Assembly (NCBI GenBank): GCA_003550305.1
Contig: QKYT01000055.1
Location: 1 to 64,000, forward strand
Reading direction: 5' to 3'
DNA from: Glomus cerebriforme
Taxonomy: Eukaryota > Glomeromycota > Glomeromycetes > Glomerales > Glomeraceae
Length of the DNA stretch: 64,000 nt
The translations under genes and the position numbers were made by a program. The notes under the pieces are model-generated. The model did not search any database. It saw nothing but the letters and a program-made list of their open reading frames with translations, and was not told the origin of the DNA. Shown here piece after piece: positions 23,943-35,220 of the stretch; within the stretch, counting starts at the first letter, position 1; each line of letters starts with the position of its first letter.

Positions 23943-25401
23943 TTAAAGTGAAAACCAAGATGGTAAACAAGAACCCCATGTAAAATCTAAAAAATAAAAA
24001 AATTAAAAATTAATAAAAACCATTAAGTCAGTAATAAAAAAAAAAGAAAAAATTGTTAAATTTTTTTTTTTACCAAATGTTTTTTCCGGATTACAATGAC
24101 ACTTTCCCTCTTCATGAACATTTTTCTCAATAGGACAATGTTCAAATGGACTATGTCTATATGATATGTCATTAAAAAAATGTATCTGGGTTTTTTCTAG
24201 GAATAATGCAAGTGCTATTGAATGAACTGGTGCATCTCCCCATCTAAAATAATAATTTTTTTTTTTAAAAAAAAATGGAAAAAGATTTTTTTTTTTATAG
24301 GAGGGAATAAAAAATATTACCTTTCGTAGAAAAATCCTCCAGCTTTATCTAAATATTCAAAAAATTTGATATATTTTTCAGATCTCCAGAAATTTAAATC
24401 TCCGATTTCAAAATTGCTCCAAAAATGACACCTTGTAAGAGAAATTTTATTAATAATAGAAAATAAAATGAAAAAAAAAATTTTTATTTATCTACTCACA
24501 TATTATAATTTTTTCCCGTATTAGATATGAATTTCATAGCATTATTTTTATTTAAATATTGGGGATATTCTTTTGTGAACTCTTTTACTGTGTCCCATAA
24601 AGTAGGAATGGTTTCTTTTACTTCCATGAGTGCAATAGTAAAACCATATGTTATATTGTTCTTTTTAATAAATTTGAATACATCGTAATCTATATCACAC
24701 ATAAATTCAACTCCAGGTTCTAATCTCCAATAATAATCATATTGTTCTATAAGTGGATGACGAAAAAAGAACCCAGAATTGAAACGGCACATATGACGAT
24801 AAGACTCCGAACCACCGTATATTACTTTATTTTCTTGCATTTCGTCACGAGCATGTTTTGCTTTAGTTTGATTGATCCAGGATGGATAACTCCACATTTC
24901 TACTGGTATTAAACCTTTATAAAAAAACAATATTGATATTTAATTATTTATAAAACTAACAAATTTTTTATATTATTTATATCTACCATATTTTGTTTCG
25001 GCAGTTGTCATTGCAGATGTTGACTTAATAAATTCTTTAGTAAATTCTTTATCGTTTAGGAATACATATGGATACTGAAATTTTTTATTAAATCTATCTT
25101 CAAATTGCCTCATAGAAGACATCAAGCTACTTAATTCTTCATTTCTAACAAGTACAACTATTGCCCCGTTTTCTCTCACAATGTCTTTCCCATAATTATA
25201 ATCGTAAAATAAAGTACGATCTTTTGCTGGGTTAATATATTCTTTTTCAAAAAATATTTGTCGATTTGATTTAAAGAGTGTAATATCGAATAACGATAAA
25301 AAGAAGGCGAACGATACTACGGAAGATATTATGGTTAAGGTAATCAAGAATACGTATTGAAAATAAAGAGACCTTTTACTGGGTTTTTTTATTATAACCA
25401 T
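23943..25401 (-). CDS. Kre2/Ktr-type alpha-1,2-mannosyltransferase (GT15)
   Basis: Five exons, about 384 residues. Exon 1 (25401-24987) gives a basic N-terminus and one signal anchor at about residues 14-38, so type II in the Golgi. Family blocks in order: [45 protein letters not shown] (spliced from exon 2 at 24914), [37 protein letters not shown] (metal/donor region), [34 protein letters not shown] and [10 protein letters not shown]. It ends [14 protein letters not shown]. It adds mannose to N- or O-linked glycans of cell-wall and secreted proteins. The intron positions interrupt none of the motifs' reading frames, and all six family blocks are intact. Confidence 0.93.
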
Positions 25402-25896
25402 GTTGTATTATTCATCTGAAAAAAAAAAATGTGGTGATGTTTCTAAAGCTACAGTAAGTTAGTGTACGCACAAATATTACGTACGAAAGGAAAAAAAAAT
25501 TTTTTCTTGTTATAAGACTTTTACGCCAAACAATCGATAAGCCTTTTTTTTTTTTTATATTTTTATAATATCAGAATATCAGATATTTCTTATTCTGCGC
25601 TATTTTAAATAATTACATACAGTTAGAATAAATATTATAATAAATATTTTTATTTGGTATGATTTTCCGTGTACGATAATCTTGCATTAAAACATATGAA
25701 TTTTTACAACACATGGAACATCGCGCTTAGTTTTTTTTTAACATAGCCCATTCTCAAAGCTTTAATACTTTACTACCGAATGCTGTTACGCAAAAGATGT
25801 ATTCTAATCTTTGATGACTGTCACTCGATCACGTGATTTAGAAAATATATTCTTTTTTATATCAGATATATAGATTATAAAGTAAGCTAAATTTTA
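25402..25896. other. Promoter-side spacer of the mannosyltransferase gene
   Basis: AT-rich, with TCACGTGA at about 25829-25836 (E-box-like palindrome). The first base of the MULE target duplication is at 25897. No gene. Confidence 0.4.
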
Positions 25897-28880
25897 TTGA
25901 AAATAAAACGACCCCAGCATTACCATAAAAAAAAATGGTAGCCGGACAGATTTTGCCGCGTTACACGCGTTTCACATGATCTTCGGATGATTTTTTCCGG
26001 TAATTATGTTTAACCGCGAAACAAGCAGCACAATGTATTCATTAAGCAGACTTTTTTTATTATTTATTACAATAAACTATTATTTTTGCTTTATTCTACT
26101 TTTATTATTGCTATTTAAAAATTCTTAATTATTTTTATATTTACAATTACAATACTGCTAAATATAATACAATACTATTCCCAATACATTGTATTANGAT
26201 TCAAATCTTTCCAAGTTCTTGGCGTAGTTTGGCAATTTCTTAGCGCTCTAATATCATCATTCATCTTTTCTAATGATTTGAAATTTGGCTGAACATTTTT
26301 TAACCATAGATGACATTTTGGCTTATTACGAGATTCCTCTAATAGTTCCTTAGTCTTGAAATATAATGAATAAAAATTANCAAAATATTAATAAATAATA
26401 ACATAATTTCAAGTAAATTATCAAAATACCTTATCTAATACTTCACATAAATAATCCAAATCCGTCTCATAAATATGCTGTTCATCATCACTTTTAGCAA
26501 TATAATTATCATTATTTTCAACAACTGGATTCCGAATTGTTGAAATATTTAAAATATTATTGTCTAACAAAGAGTGAAATATATTTACAAATTCACCTTC
26601 ATATGTTGAAATTAACGGATAATTTCCATTTCGTTGTACCTATTAAGAATGAGATTATTAGATAAGAGGGCATATATTCATTATAGTAATTTATTATATA
26701 TACCTTTTTAAAAAATATTGCATTAGCCTTTTCAACAGATTTAATTAAATGCTTGCATAAAAAAAATTGACTTTGAATATATGCAGGACATGAACAAATC
26801 CATTTAGCTGAATCTGTTAAATATCTGCCATTTACTTCTGTTATTTTTTTCTCATGCAATTTCCATTCTTTCTTAAATTCCTTTCACTATGGTACTAAGT
26901 AACGGCCTTGTTGAAGTAACTGAATTCGATGTAATTGTTGATTAACAACTTTTTTAACAAGAATATAACACAAGTGATCAATTCGTGGCTTGTGAAACTT
27001 ATATAAATAATCTCGTTTAATAAGTCGCCAATGGGACTCAATAATCATTGTTGTTTTAATATGACTAATTTTTTCATTAGATGCTCGTGCCCACAAATTC
27101 CATTTACTTTTAGTATACCATTTTTTCTAAAGATAAATCCATAATCGCAATAAGTTGTTATCTTTACAGAATTGTATGATTTTACTAACACATTCTTTTC
27201 AAATTTTATTTTCATCTGTGACAAAAGTTCCATCTAATTTTGGTAACAGCATATGACAATTTAAATGTTGATTTACAGTCTTAATTACAGTTTTTCGAAG
27301 ATACAAAGGACAAAATATTCTTTCTGAAATATTTGTAGCTCTCCAATTAGGATCAATTACAGAACATTCTTCATGAGCCAGTTTTGGATTATAAGTATAA
27401 TAAATACTCTGTTTATTTTATGCTAATCGTTGTTTAATAGCTCTTTGAACATGCCAGGCACATAATTGTATCTGTGCTTCAGGTCACACTGTTTGCGCTG
27501 CATTGATTTCTGCAAAATCTTTATCAGTTAAAATAATAGGAAATCTTATTAAATTTCGTTCCTTTAAAGTTTGCATCCAACTAGTAAGTATTCCTGTTAT
27601 GTTTTGACCTTTTCCAGCTGAAATCAAAAGATAACTAAGAGGAAATCCAGTACCATCTAATACTCCTATAATAGCATATAATTCCCATTCCATACTATTT
27701 GTTCCATAAGTTGCATCAATCTCAATTGCATCAAGATTAATTTGAGATAGCTGATAAAATAAATCTGTCAAAAATCCAAGAGTAGGTGTAGAGGAATTAA
27801 TATTTATTACAATTTCTTGATTAAATTCAGTTAACAATAATTTTGATGATAATAATTGATCAAAATTATGACAGTATTTTTTATGAATTTCAATAGACCA
27901 CCAATAATGAATTTGTTTAACTGTTATATTTTCATAACCCTTAATTTTGTTTTCCTGAATTTGGCACCATATCTCTGGAACAAGACAATTAATATTATCT
28001 TGAATAAACCTTTGAATTTCTGGTATTGTTTTATTATGTACAGGACGTGGATGTAATATTTTGTAAGAATACTTAACATTAATATAGTCCAAACTTGATA
28101 AAATCTCAATATTTATTGTTCCTTTACAATTGTGTCATTTTAAATAAGTAGGAGTATCTCTTATTTTATCTAATGATGGATGCTTCACTGATTGCTTTTC
28201 AAGATCAGCCCTGCAATTGCAATAATATGTTAAAAGAAAAGAGTTCTTTTTCTGGTTCTTGATATGATAAACCCATATGTAACCATCACCTTCTGATATA
28301 AGAGATACTATATAACGCCCAATTTCACAATTAATATTTTCAATATTTTCACTACCATTATTTTCTAAAATTACATTAAGTAATGTTGATAAATCAACAT
28401 TGAAACTCATATTTAATTCAATATTTTCTCCTTCATAAACTTCATTAGTATTACTTAAAGAAGTCAAAGAATTATACACAGTTTCTGTTATATCTGAATA
28501 ACTAATTATCACATTAGGTTTTTCCTTTGTATTTTTTATTGAACGTGATCTTTTAATATTATTTTGGCATTTGTGACATTTTTTCAAAATAACTCCTTTT
28601 TCATTTAAAAATTCACAGCTTTCTCGGGTACAATGACATCCTTTACAAATCTTATTTTGTTGTTAAAGTGATATATTAACAAGTTTTTTTTCAAAAAAAA
28701 AACTCATGGAAGAAAAAAAGGGGTATATGGATACTGATGTAAACGATCTATATAATCATGATTGTCACAGTGTCACACCAAAAAAAAATCATCTAAAGAT
28801 CATGTGAAATGCGTGTAATGTGGCAAAATCTGTCCGTCTACCATTTTTTTTATGGTAATGTTGGGATCATTTTGAAAATA
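25897..28880 (-). mobile_element. MULE-type DNA transposon with long inverted ends and 9-base duplication
   Basis: TTGAAAATA occurs at 25897-25905 and again at 28872-28880, flanking inverted ends of about 92 bases (25906 to about 25997 and about 28779-28871). The left end starts AAACGACCCCAGCATTACC and contains GGACAGATTTTGCC; the right end is its inverted copy with about nine differences, mostly C-to-T/G-to-A and mostly at CpG. A 9-base duplication and long inverted ends are the Mutator-like hallmark. Between them, on the minus strand, lies a broken MULE transposase gene with a SWIM zinc finger. Total element length is 2966 bases. Confidence 0.92.
26200..28660 (-). pseudogene. Degraded MULE transposase with SWIM zinc finger
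   Basis: The N-terminal part (about 28660-28135) starts with a Cys cluster (CKGCHCTRESC, then KKCHKCQ), a putative zinc-binding head. The middle frame (28092-27484) has the transposase core: LDAIEIDATYGTNSMEWELY, which includes the first catalytic Asp of the DD(E/D) core, followed by GVLDGTGFPLSYLL and ILTDKD with the second Asp. Beyond a stop at 27484 the frame continues as PEAQIQLCAWHVQRAIKQRL. A C-terminal SWIM motif, WICSCPAYIQSQFFLCKHL (CxCx...CxH), lies at 26859-26700. Stops and frame changes near 28130, 27480, 27420, 27210 and 26880 kill the gene. Two Ns (26197, 26380) are nearby, and some breaks could be sequence errors, but not all. Confidence 0.85.
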
Positions 28881-28929
28881 ATTAAGAATCACATGATCAT
28901 ATAAATTATATATAGTTATCTTAAGTAAA

Positions 28930-29135
28930 ACTAGAGTGTTTAGCAAATAGGTGAAATGATAAAATGTAGTAATTTGACAAATATTATATTAAAGTCTTTT
29001 AAAAAGTTAGCAAAACTTGACAAAAAACAAACCCTATTAAAATCTATTATAAATGGCAAAAATAAAACTTCATGAAACTATAATAAAACTATAGTAAAAA
29101 TTTGGCAAAACTAAATGATAAGCAATTCTAAGTTA
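28930..29135 (+). repeat. Decayed hAT-like MITE copy without insertion
   Basis: From TTTAGCAAATAGG to CTATAGTAAAAATTTGGCAAA this segment aligns with 40910-40977 plus 42397-42500, where a 1419-base element has been inserted, and more distantly with the inverse of 34781-35034. It provides the uninterrupted reading TTAAAGTCTTTTAAAAAG across the insertion point. Terminal motifs of the family are lost here. Confidence 0.75.
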
Positions 29136-29539
29136 TCTAATAGATAAAAACTGTAGGGTTATTTCTTGACTATTAAACTAAGTCTGAATAATTAACAACC
29201 AGAAATTCTATTAGTAATTTACATTTAAACTAAGTTTAAATAATTAACAATAAAGAAATAGGATCTATAATTTTTATTCATCGATATTAATAGTTACCAA
29301 TTTTTTTTTATTAAGATTAACAAAAAAAAATTTGTAATATAATATTTTTTTTTAAAGAACTATTTAGTATAATCTAAAAAATATAATATAAAAAATTATG
29401 TAAAAATTTTTATTTTTAATAATTTTTTTTTGGATTTTATAATTTATCGACTGATTGATACATCGATCCCTTCACATGACTAACACGTGACCTGAAAATA
29501 TACAAATAAAACCTTTATTTAATAATAATTATAAAAATT

Positions 29540-29620
29540 GCTTGATTAATTCAATTGGTAGAACACTCAACACTAAATAATATACTTTTTAGAAATGCAG
29601 GTTCAAATCCTACACTGGGC
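29540..29620 (+). repeat. tRNA-like sequence in left inverted end
   Basis: An A-box-like TTAATTCAATTGG (about 29546-29557) and a perfect B box GGTTCAAATCC (29600-29610) are correctly spaced. They are followed by CCTTTT, a Pol III-type terminator, at 29621. The D-arm (ATTC...GAAC) and T-arm form with one or two mispairs. Read against a generic tRNA-Lys (GCCTTGATAGCTCAGTTGG start, CAGGGC-like end), differences are largely C-to-T and G-to-A. The anticodon arm is replaced by a longer A/T-rich stretch, so it is not a functional tRNA gene. Confidence 0.65.
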
Positions 29621-29829
29621 CTTTTATTTTTTGCATTATTTTAAAGTTTTATTTGATAGCTAAATCATGAAAACCATGCATTACAAAAAAATCTCACATG
29701 ACTAAATAATTTACACGTGCTGATGTACATTTACAAATGATTTAACAATAAAATTTGCACATGCAAATGTGCATTTATGAACGATTAGCAATAAAGAAGG
29801 CAAACTTTATTCATTAAAAAACTAAGCAT

Positions 29830-32130
29830 TGCAATTTTTTTGATAGTGTCCTAAATTACCACATTTCTTGCAACATCTTTGTTACTTTGTTTTTTTATTC
29901 TGATTCTTTTTATTTAATGCTTTATACCTTCTTATACCTGCCAGTCTTTTTTTACCATATTTTATTTTTGGATTTTGCAGCTAAAACATATTTGCATTCT
30001 TTTTATCACTCTCATAAACCTCATTTGATTTTTCACTTTCAGATTCAGATTCACTATCATTATTTGCGAAATTTTTCAGGATCCCAATTAGGCGTAATGA
30101 TTTTGACTTTGACTGTAAAGCTTTTCATAAAGCTCTTTTGTATGTACCATGAAAGGTACTATACATCAACTTTTCATCAAGAAGATTCATGCACCAGTTA
30201 AGAGAATCTTCCTTTTCTTTATTAATGGCATATAAATAACCCACACCAATTTCTTGTATCATATTTATAAATATACTATCACAAAACTTATTAGCAATAA
30301 TAAATTGTTTGTGTAATGCATTCTTACTCTCTTGATATCATCTGAACGGAATAAACCAAATATAGAATTTGACCTTGCAAGTATTTAGTATAACCTGAAA
30401 GTAATGTTAAAATTATTCCTTCTGAATGGCCAGCCATAAAACAAGAGCATATGTGTGCATTACCTAAAAGTAATGTTTGCAGATTATTTCTTTTTAAATG
30501 GCCATAAGACAAGAGCATATGTGTGCATTATTTTTCAAAAGAACCACATAATGCTTTATTTTTGATGAATTTCCAACCTCAATACCCATATTTCTTTAAT
30601 ATTATTACATCTACTAATTTCTATTAATTGGTCTATGGTAGCTTGTAGGCTTTTGGCACATTTTTCTTTATAGGAATCATTATTAGTTATAATAATATCC
30701 TATTGGTTAACTAACCTTGCAGTATAGTAGAACATTTGATTAATTTCTTTCTATTGTAACTTCAAAATCGCCAGTGTTAAAAACTTTTTGCAGCATTTAT
30801 TCACTTTGGTAAACAGAAAGTTAGATTTTTTTAGATTCTTAATGGATAGAATTGCAAGTCTCCATTGTTGATATCTGTTGTTCTTGTTATGTTTATTAAG
30901 TAACTTGTGAATTTCTGTTATTAATTCGCATAATAAAATATCAGAATTGAATAGCATCCTCTTGATGCATGTGTTTACTGATCCAACACATGAAGATGCA
31001 ATTATTTCGCCAGTGAATTTGAAGCTTGTGTATAAATGCGCTCAATACTCTTTAGAAGAGTATAGTTTCTCTAGTTAAGATTGGCTTTGTGGATAGTCTT
31101 CAATTAGGTTTGCAAAACGATTATGAAATGTTACTTGAACAAGACTTTTTCTACACAAATAAAGTTCTAAAAAAAATTCTGATATTGATCCTCAAGAGGC
31201 TTCTGAAGATTTTTATGAAGATTTTGTGTTATATAAAAAGTGTAATGAATCAAGTATATGTTTATAAATACTTCCTTAACTGCTGTATTAACAACTGGAT
31301 ATGAATCTATTATAATTACAGTTGGATGAATGCTGGTAGTCTCAATAATCTGTCTAAATAACCAAGAATGGGACTTTTTGCTTTATTTATAAGTAGACCT
31401 TATGCAAAAAGTATATTTTGTATGTTGTAATCAAATCCTACAAAAAGAGGCAACGCCATCCCATATCGATTTATTTTATGCATAATATTATTGATAATGC
31501 AATCGCTGAATTGAATCCAATATTCTACCTGCTTCAGCATCATCTACATTAAATGATGAGTTAAGGTATTGTTATAATCCCATCCTCTTGATATAATCTA
31601 TCTAAGATTGCTTTCTTTTTGTCTATTGAGCCAGTCAAATATTTTTGCAGTATTATTTAGAAGAGATTTTGCCGTAGATCTAAATCTTTTTATCGCTACA
31701 TATATATCTTTACTGTAAAAAGTATGGGAGGGGTACTTTTCTTCTAAGTATTTCCTCTGCACTGTAGCCCTTATCTTGCAATATTATGTCAAAAATTGGA
31801 TATCTTTTATCATTTCATCATTAAGCTTTTTTTTTTCTTTAAATACTATGTTTTGATATTTAGATTGTGATTATACTCATCCACAATTTTATTAATAAAT
31901 ATTGTAGAATCAGATTATTTACCTTGGGACAAGAGGCATTAACACACCATAGATATGACATCTTTTTGATGCTAGTTTCTTTTATAGATTTTGATATATA
32001 GCTTCTTTCATATTTGTATATATATAACCTTTGTCTAATATCATCCCCCTCCTTGATAACTTTATCTTTTATTATACTAAAACCTTTACTTTTATCCAAT
32101 TACTAATGAATTGGTCATATAACATTCAGT
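29830..32130 (-). pseudogene. Dead FAR1-domain MULE transposase
   Basis: Read on the minus strand: an N-terminal FAR1-like DNA-binding part (GFSIIKDKVIKEGDDI, then MSYLWCVNASCPKVNN, about 32090-31900); a transposase core with NRYGMALPLFVGFDYN followed by QNILFA and GLLINKAKSPILGYLDRLL (about 31480-31330); and a C-terminal basic run ending in a zinc knuckle CCKKCGNLGHYQKNC (about 29885-29830). Frames are broken by many stops. The order FAR1, MULE core, CCHC knuckle identifies the family. Confidence 0.75.
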
Positions 32131-32595
32131 TTGCAAGTACCTTTTCTGTATAAAACCCTGCAAAGTCACTTTCAATGTTAGAATTTATGTTTCTAGCAAA
32201 GCAGAAAAGGAAAAAATATTTAAAGTAAAATACTGCAATGGTAAAATAATGCAAAGAAAGGGAAATAATGTAAAAAAGGAATGGTAAATGCAAGAAAAAA
32301 AATCAATCATGCAAAAAAAAGTAAAGGGGTAAATATTGCTTATTGTTATTAGAAAACTTTAAAGAAAGTTGAAAACGAATGGACGTGAGAATGTCTTTAT
32401 AAAACACGTAAAAACATAAAATTTTACGCTGATTATTACTAAAAATTGTGTACATGTAACATGTGTAATATTTTCTTCACGTGTTTTGCTTATTTCACAT
32501 GATCACGTCTGATTTGTCCAATTTTAATATGATATAAATGCATTTTATCTAAATGTACTAAACGAAATTCTAAAATAATGCAAAAAAAATAAAAG

Positions 32596-32674
32596 GCCCA
32601 GTGCAGAATTTGAATCTACATTTCTGTGATAAAAAGTATATTATCCAGTATTCTACCAATTGAACTAACTGAAC
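32596..32674 (-). repeat. tRNA-like sequence in right inverted end
   Basis: Inverted counterpart of the left unit. A seven-pair acceptor stem GTTCAGT/ACTGGGC forms (two G-U pairs). D-arm GTTC...GAAT and T-arm GTAGA-TTCAAAT-TCTGC also form. The anticodon region folds into an extended CTGGATAA/TTATC(A)CAG stem with a loop TATACTTTT. The A box TTAGTTCAATTGG is better preserved here, and the B box (AGATTCAAATT) worse, than on the left. A T-run follows the unit. Confidence 0.65.
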
Positions 32675-32777
32675 AATTTTTATAATTATTATTAAATAAA
32701 GGTTTTATTTGTATATTTTCAGATCACGTGTTAATCACGTGAAGGGTTGATACATTGACCGGTCAATAAATTACTTT

Positions 32778-32923
32778 TTTCAATTTTATAAATTATAAAC
32801 AAAAAAAAATAAAAATTAATTTGTTAATATACATCAGTTCTGGATTTAATTTTACAGGTGGGTCTTTTCTTTTTTTTGTTCTCCATTTTATTTTTCTATT
32901 TTATTCTAACTTCTTTTTTTTAG
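32778..32923. other. Short spacer before the minisatellite
   Basis: AT-rich. It contains AATTTTACAGGTGGGTC (about 32851-32870), a motif closely echoed at the far end of the tandem array (CAATTTTACAGGTAAATC, about 33424-33441). Confidence 0.4.
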
Positions 32924-33437
32924 ATTCCAGTGGCATCTCTTCATTCAGTAGCTTTAAATCTCTCATTTATTTTTTTTTTTTCTTTAGATGTCAGTAGTTT
33001 TCTTCATTTAGTAATCTTAAATTCTCTCATTTATTTTTTTCTTTAGATAATGATGACGTCTCTTCATTTCAATAGACTTGGATCTTTTATTTATTTTTTT
33101 CTTTAGAGTCAATAGTATCTTTTCATCCGGTGACCTTAGATCTCTTATTTATCTTTTTTCTTTAGATGTCAGTGACGTCTCTTCATTTGGTAATCTGGAT
33201 CTCTCATTTATCTTTTTCTTTAGATATCAGTGATATCTTTTCATTTGGTATCCTTGGATTCTCTTATTTATCTTTTTCTTTAAATATTGGCAGCATTTCT
33301 TCATCCAGTGATCTTAAATCTCTTATTTATTTTTTTTTTAGATGTCAATAGCATCTCTTCGTTTCAGTAACCTTGAACCTCTCATTTATTTTTTTCTTTA
33401 GATATCAGCGTTATCTCTTTATTTCAATTTTACAGGT
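32924..33437 (+). repeat. Tandem minisatellite, about 60-base unit, 8 full copies plus a partial
   Basis: Units start at 32924, 32988, 33047, 33107, 33166, 33224, 33284, 33342 and 33402 (58-64 bases each). Consensus features in order: GATGTCAGTGACGTCTCTTC, then ATTTGGTAAYCTTGGATCTC, then TCATTTATTTTTTTCTTTAG. Eight of the nine unit boundaries end in a pyrimidine tract plus AG, like a 3' splice acceptor; one boundary has AA. No frame stays open through it. Confidence 0.9.
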
Positions 33438-33985
33438 AAATCATATATTAGGATTTTTTCCTTTTTTTTTGTTTTTTTCCTTTATTAATTTCTTCTAACT
33501 TCTTTTTTTTTCTTTTTTTGTTTTATTCTTTTATTCTTTCTTTTTATTCTTTTTTTTCCTTTTATTTTTCTTTTTCTTTTTATTCTTTCTTTTTCCTTTT
33601 GTTCTTCTTCTTTTTGTTTTTCCTTTTATTTTTTTTTTAAAAAATAAAAAAAATATAAAAATAAAAAATTAAAAATAAAATAAATAAATGACACGTAATT
33701 TATTATTTTAACATGTCATTATATTATACAATTGTAAGTTGTAACTAATATAACTGTTACATATATAACATATTACATGTATTATATATTACAGTCACAT
33801 AATTATAAATATATAGTTATTTGTCCATATGATTGTAATGTTTTTAAATAATAAAATTATTATAAATAAACTTAAAATCTTTTTTTTATATTAATAGAAT
33901 TTAAAGTAAAAATTCAAACATTAAAATTAGGATATATAGTTTTTGCTTTTTTTTTTAATAATTAGAAATTTTCTTATTATTATTA
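33438..33985. other. T-rich then AT-rich spacer
   Basis: A pyrimidine-rich run (TTTTTCTTTT-type, about 33460-33640), then A/T sequence with TAACATGTCAT and repeated TATAACATATTAC-like motifs. No gene. Confidence 0.5.
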
Positions 33986-33989
33986 TTAA

Positions 33990-34400
33990 TAAAAAAAATA
34001 GGGCATTAGGTTTTGGCGACCTGTCGCCATAGCGATCCCTATAATTCCGGCCAAAATTAAGTGATCAGCAAAAAATTATCCTTTTTTGGAATTTTGTGTA
34101 ATGCAAAACTTTGATTTTTGAGAGAAATAAAATTGTCTTTTTCTGGATTGTGTAATGTTACCTTGATTCCAAATAAGAAAATTCCGGCCGGCGTTATAAA
34201 ATTTGCTAAAATTAGTAGTGTGACGAATAACATGTGACAAATAGGCTTTTTCATGCCGAAAAAATTCTGTCCCTAGAATAAATAGTAAAAATGGAAAACT
34301 AGGGATGTGATACAGAGATAACAAATTATTTGTATATGAAGTTACGTGACAGGGGTCGTCATGGCGACCGGGTTGCCAATTCCTTTTTTCCAAAAAAATA
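33990..34400 (+). repeat. Interspersed repeat R, copy 1
   Basis: About 400 bases, matched in inverse orientation at about 35221-35585 and in direct orientation, more diverged, at 42880-43190. Landmarks: AATTCCGGCCAAAATTAAG, TGTGTAATGTTACCTTGATT, ATGTGACAAATAGG and TCCCTAGAATAAATAGTAAA. It has more CpG (GGCGACC, CCGGCCGGCG) than the later copies. No coding potential is recognised. Confidence 0.8.
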
Positions 34401-34780
34401 TATTTATTAAAAAATTTTTTAAACCTTTTATTAAACTTATTTATTTTAACTTTATTAAAAATAAAATCAATTAATTCTTTAATCAAGTTTTTTTTAAATA
34501 TTTTAATAAATTTGCTACAATTGTAGTTAATTAGATAAATAATCACAATTTTTCATATATTTTTTTTTCTAATTCTATAACTTTTTTTTTTATATTTTTT
34601 TTTATCTAATATTATTTTTCTTAATCCATTATGTTTTTTATATATTTTCAAAGAGTTTAAAATTTTCTTTAATTAATTTACTTTTTTTATCATCTTCTTA
34701 TATTCTATTATATCAGAAATATTTTTAATGTAAAAGTACTCTGATTCTCTGAAAGTCTAATAATATACATACAGTATATT

Positions 34781-35034
34781 TAAGGTTGCCTGTCTAAACC
34801 TCTTCAAAATCCTATGATTAGTTTTGTCAAAATTTTACTATAGATTTATTATAGTTTTGGCAGAGTTTTGGCAGTTTTGGCAGTTTTGGCAATTATAATA
34901 GGTTTTGGCAGTTTTGCTTTTCTCCAGAATTTTGCCAGTTTTTTAATATAACTTTAATATAGTTTTGGGCAGAATTTCACTTTTTGGCAAAATGCCATCT
35001 TGCCTAAACCCCTAGGTTTCGGCAAGCAACCTTA
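34781..35034. mobile_element. 254-base hAT-like MITE with 8-base duplication
   Basis: Exact duplication AGTATATT at 34773-34780 and 35035-35042. Ends TAAGGTTGCCTGTCTAAAC and, inverted, TAAGGTTGCTTGCCGAAAC. The interior is a series of TTTTGGCAGTTTTGGCA-type words. An 8-base duplication with TA(A/G)GGT-type ends fits the hAT superfamily. It is too short to encode anything. Confidence 0.88.
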
Positions 35035-35220
35035 AGTATATTATATTATATTATAATTTTTTTGTAATATTTATATTTCTATCATAATACTTCATATATT
35101 TATAATAATATAATATTTATAAAGTACTATTAATGAAGTTTATAAAACTGTAATGCTTTATAAAATACTACTATCAAAAATACTCTGTATATTTATGTAA
35201 CTATAATAATTAGAATAAAT

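Larger units (their letters stand above)
29442..32777 (-). mobile_element. FAR1/MULE-type element whose inverted ends carry tRNA-like sequence
   Basis: Inverted ends of about 210 bases: 29442-29656 and 32567-32777 align in opposite orientation at roughly 85-90 percent. Landmarks are CACGTGACCTGAAAATATAC against its inverse at 32710-32735, and the stretch AAACCTTTATTTAATAATAA. Each end contains a tRNA-like unit. The interior on the minus strand is a dead FAR1-MULE transposase gene. No clear target duplication is seen: the 9-mers outside the ends do not match, so the outer edges may be slightly misplaced or mutated. Confidence 0.8.

Noticed and set aside
29540..29620. A functional tRNA gene
   Set aside because: Anticodon arm cannot form a standard 5-bp stem with 7-base loop and the acceptor stem has mispairs; called tRNA-like only.
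34076..34546. Minus-strand 156-codon frame inside repeat R
   Set aside because: Runs through a repeat of several diverged copies that do not keep the frame open; no recognisable domain.
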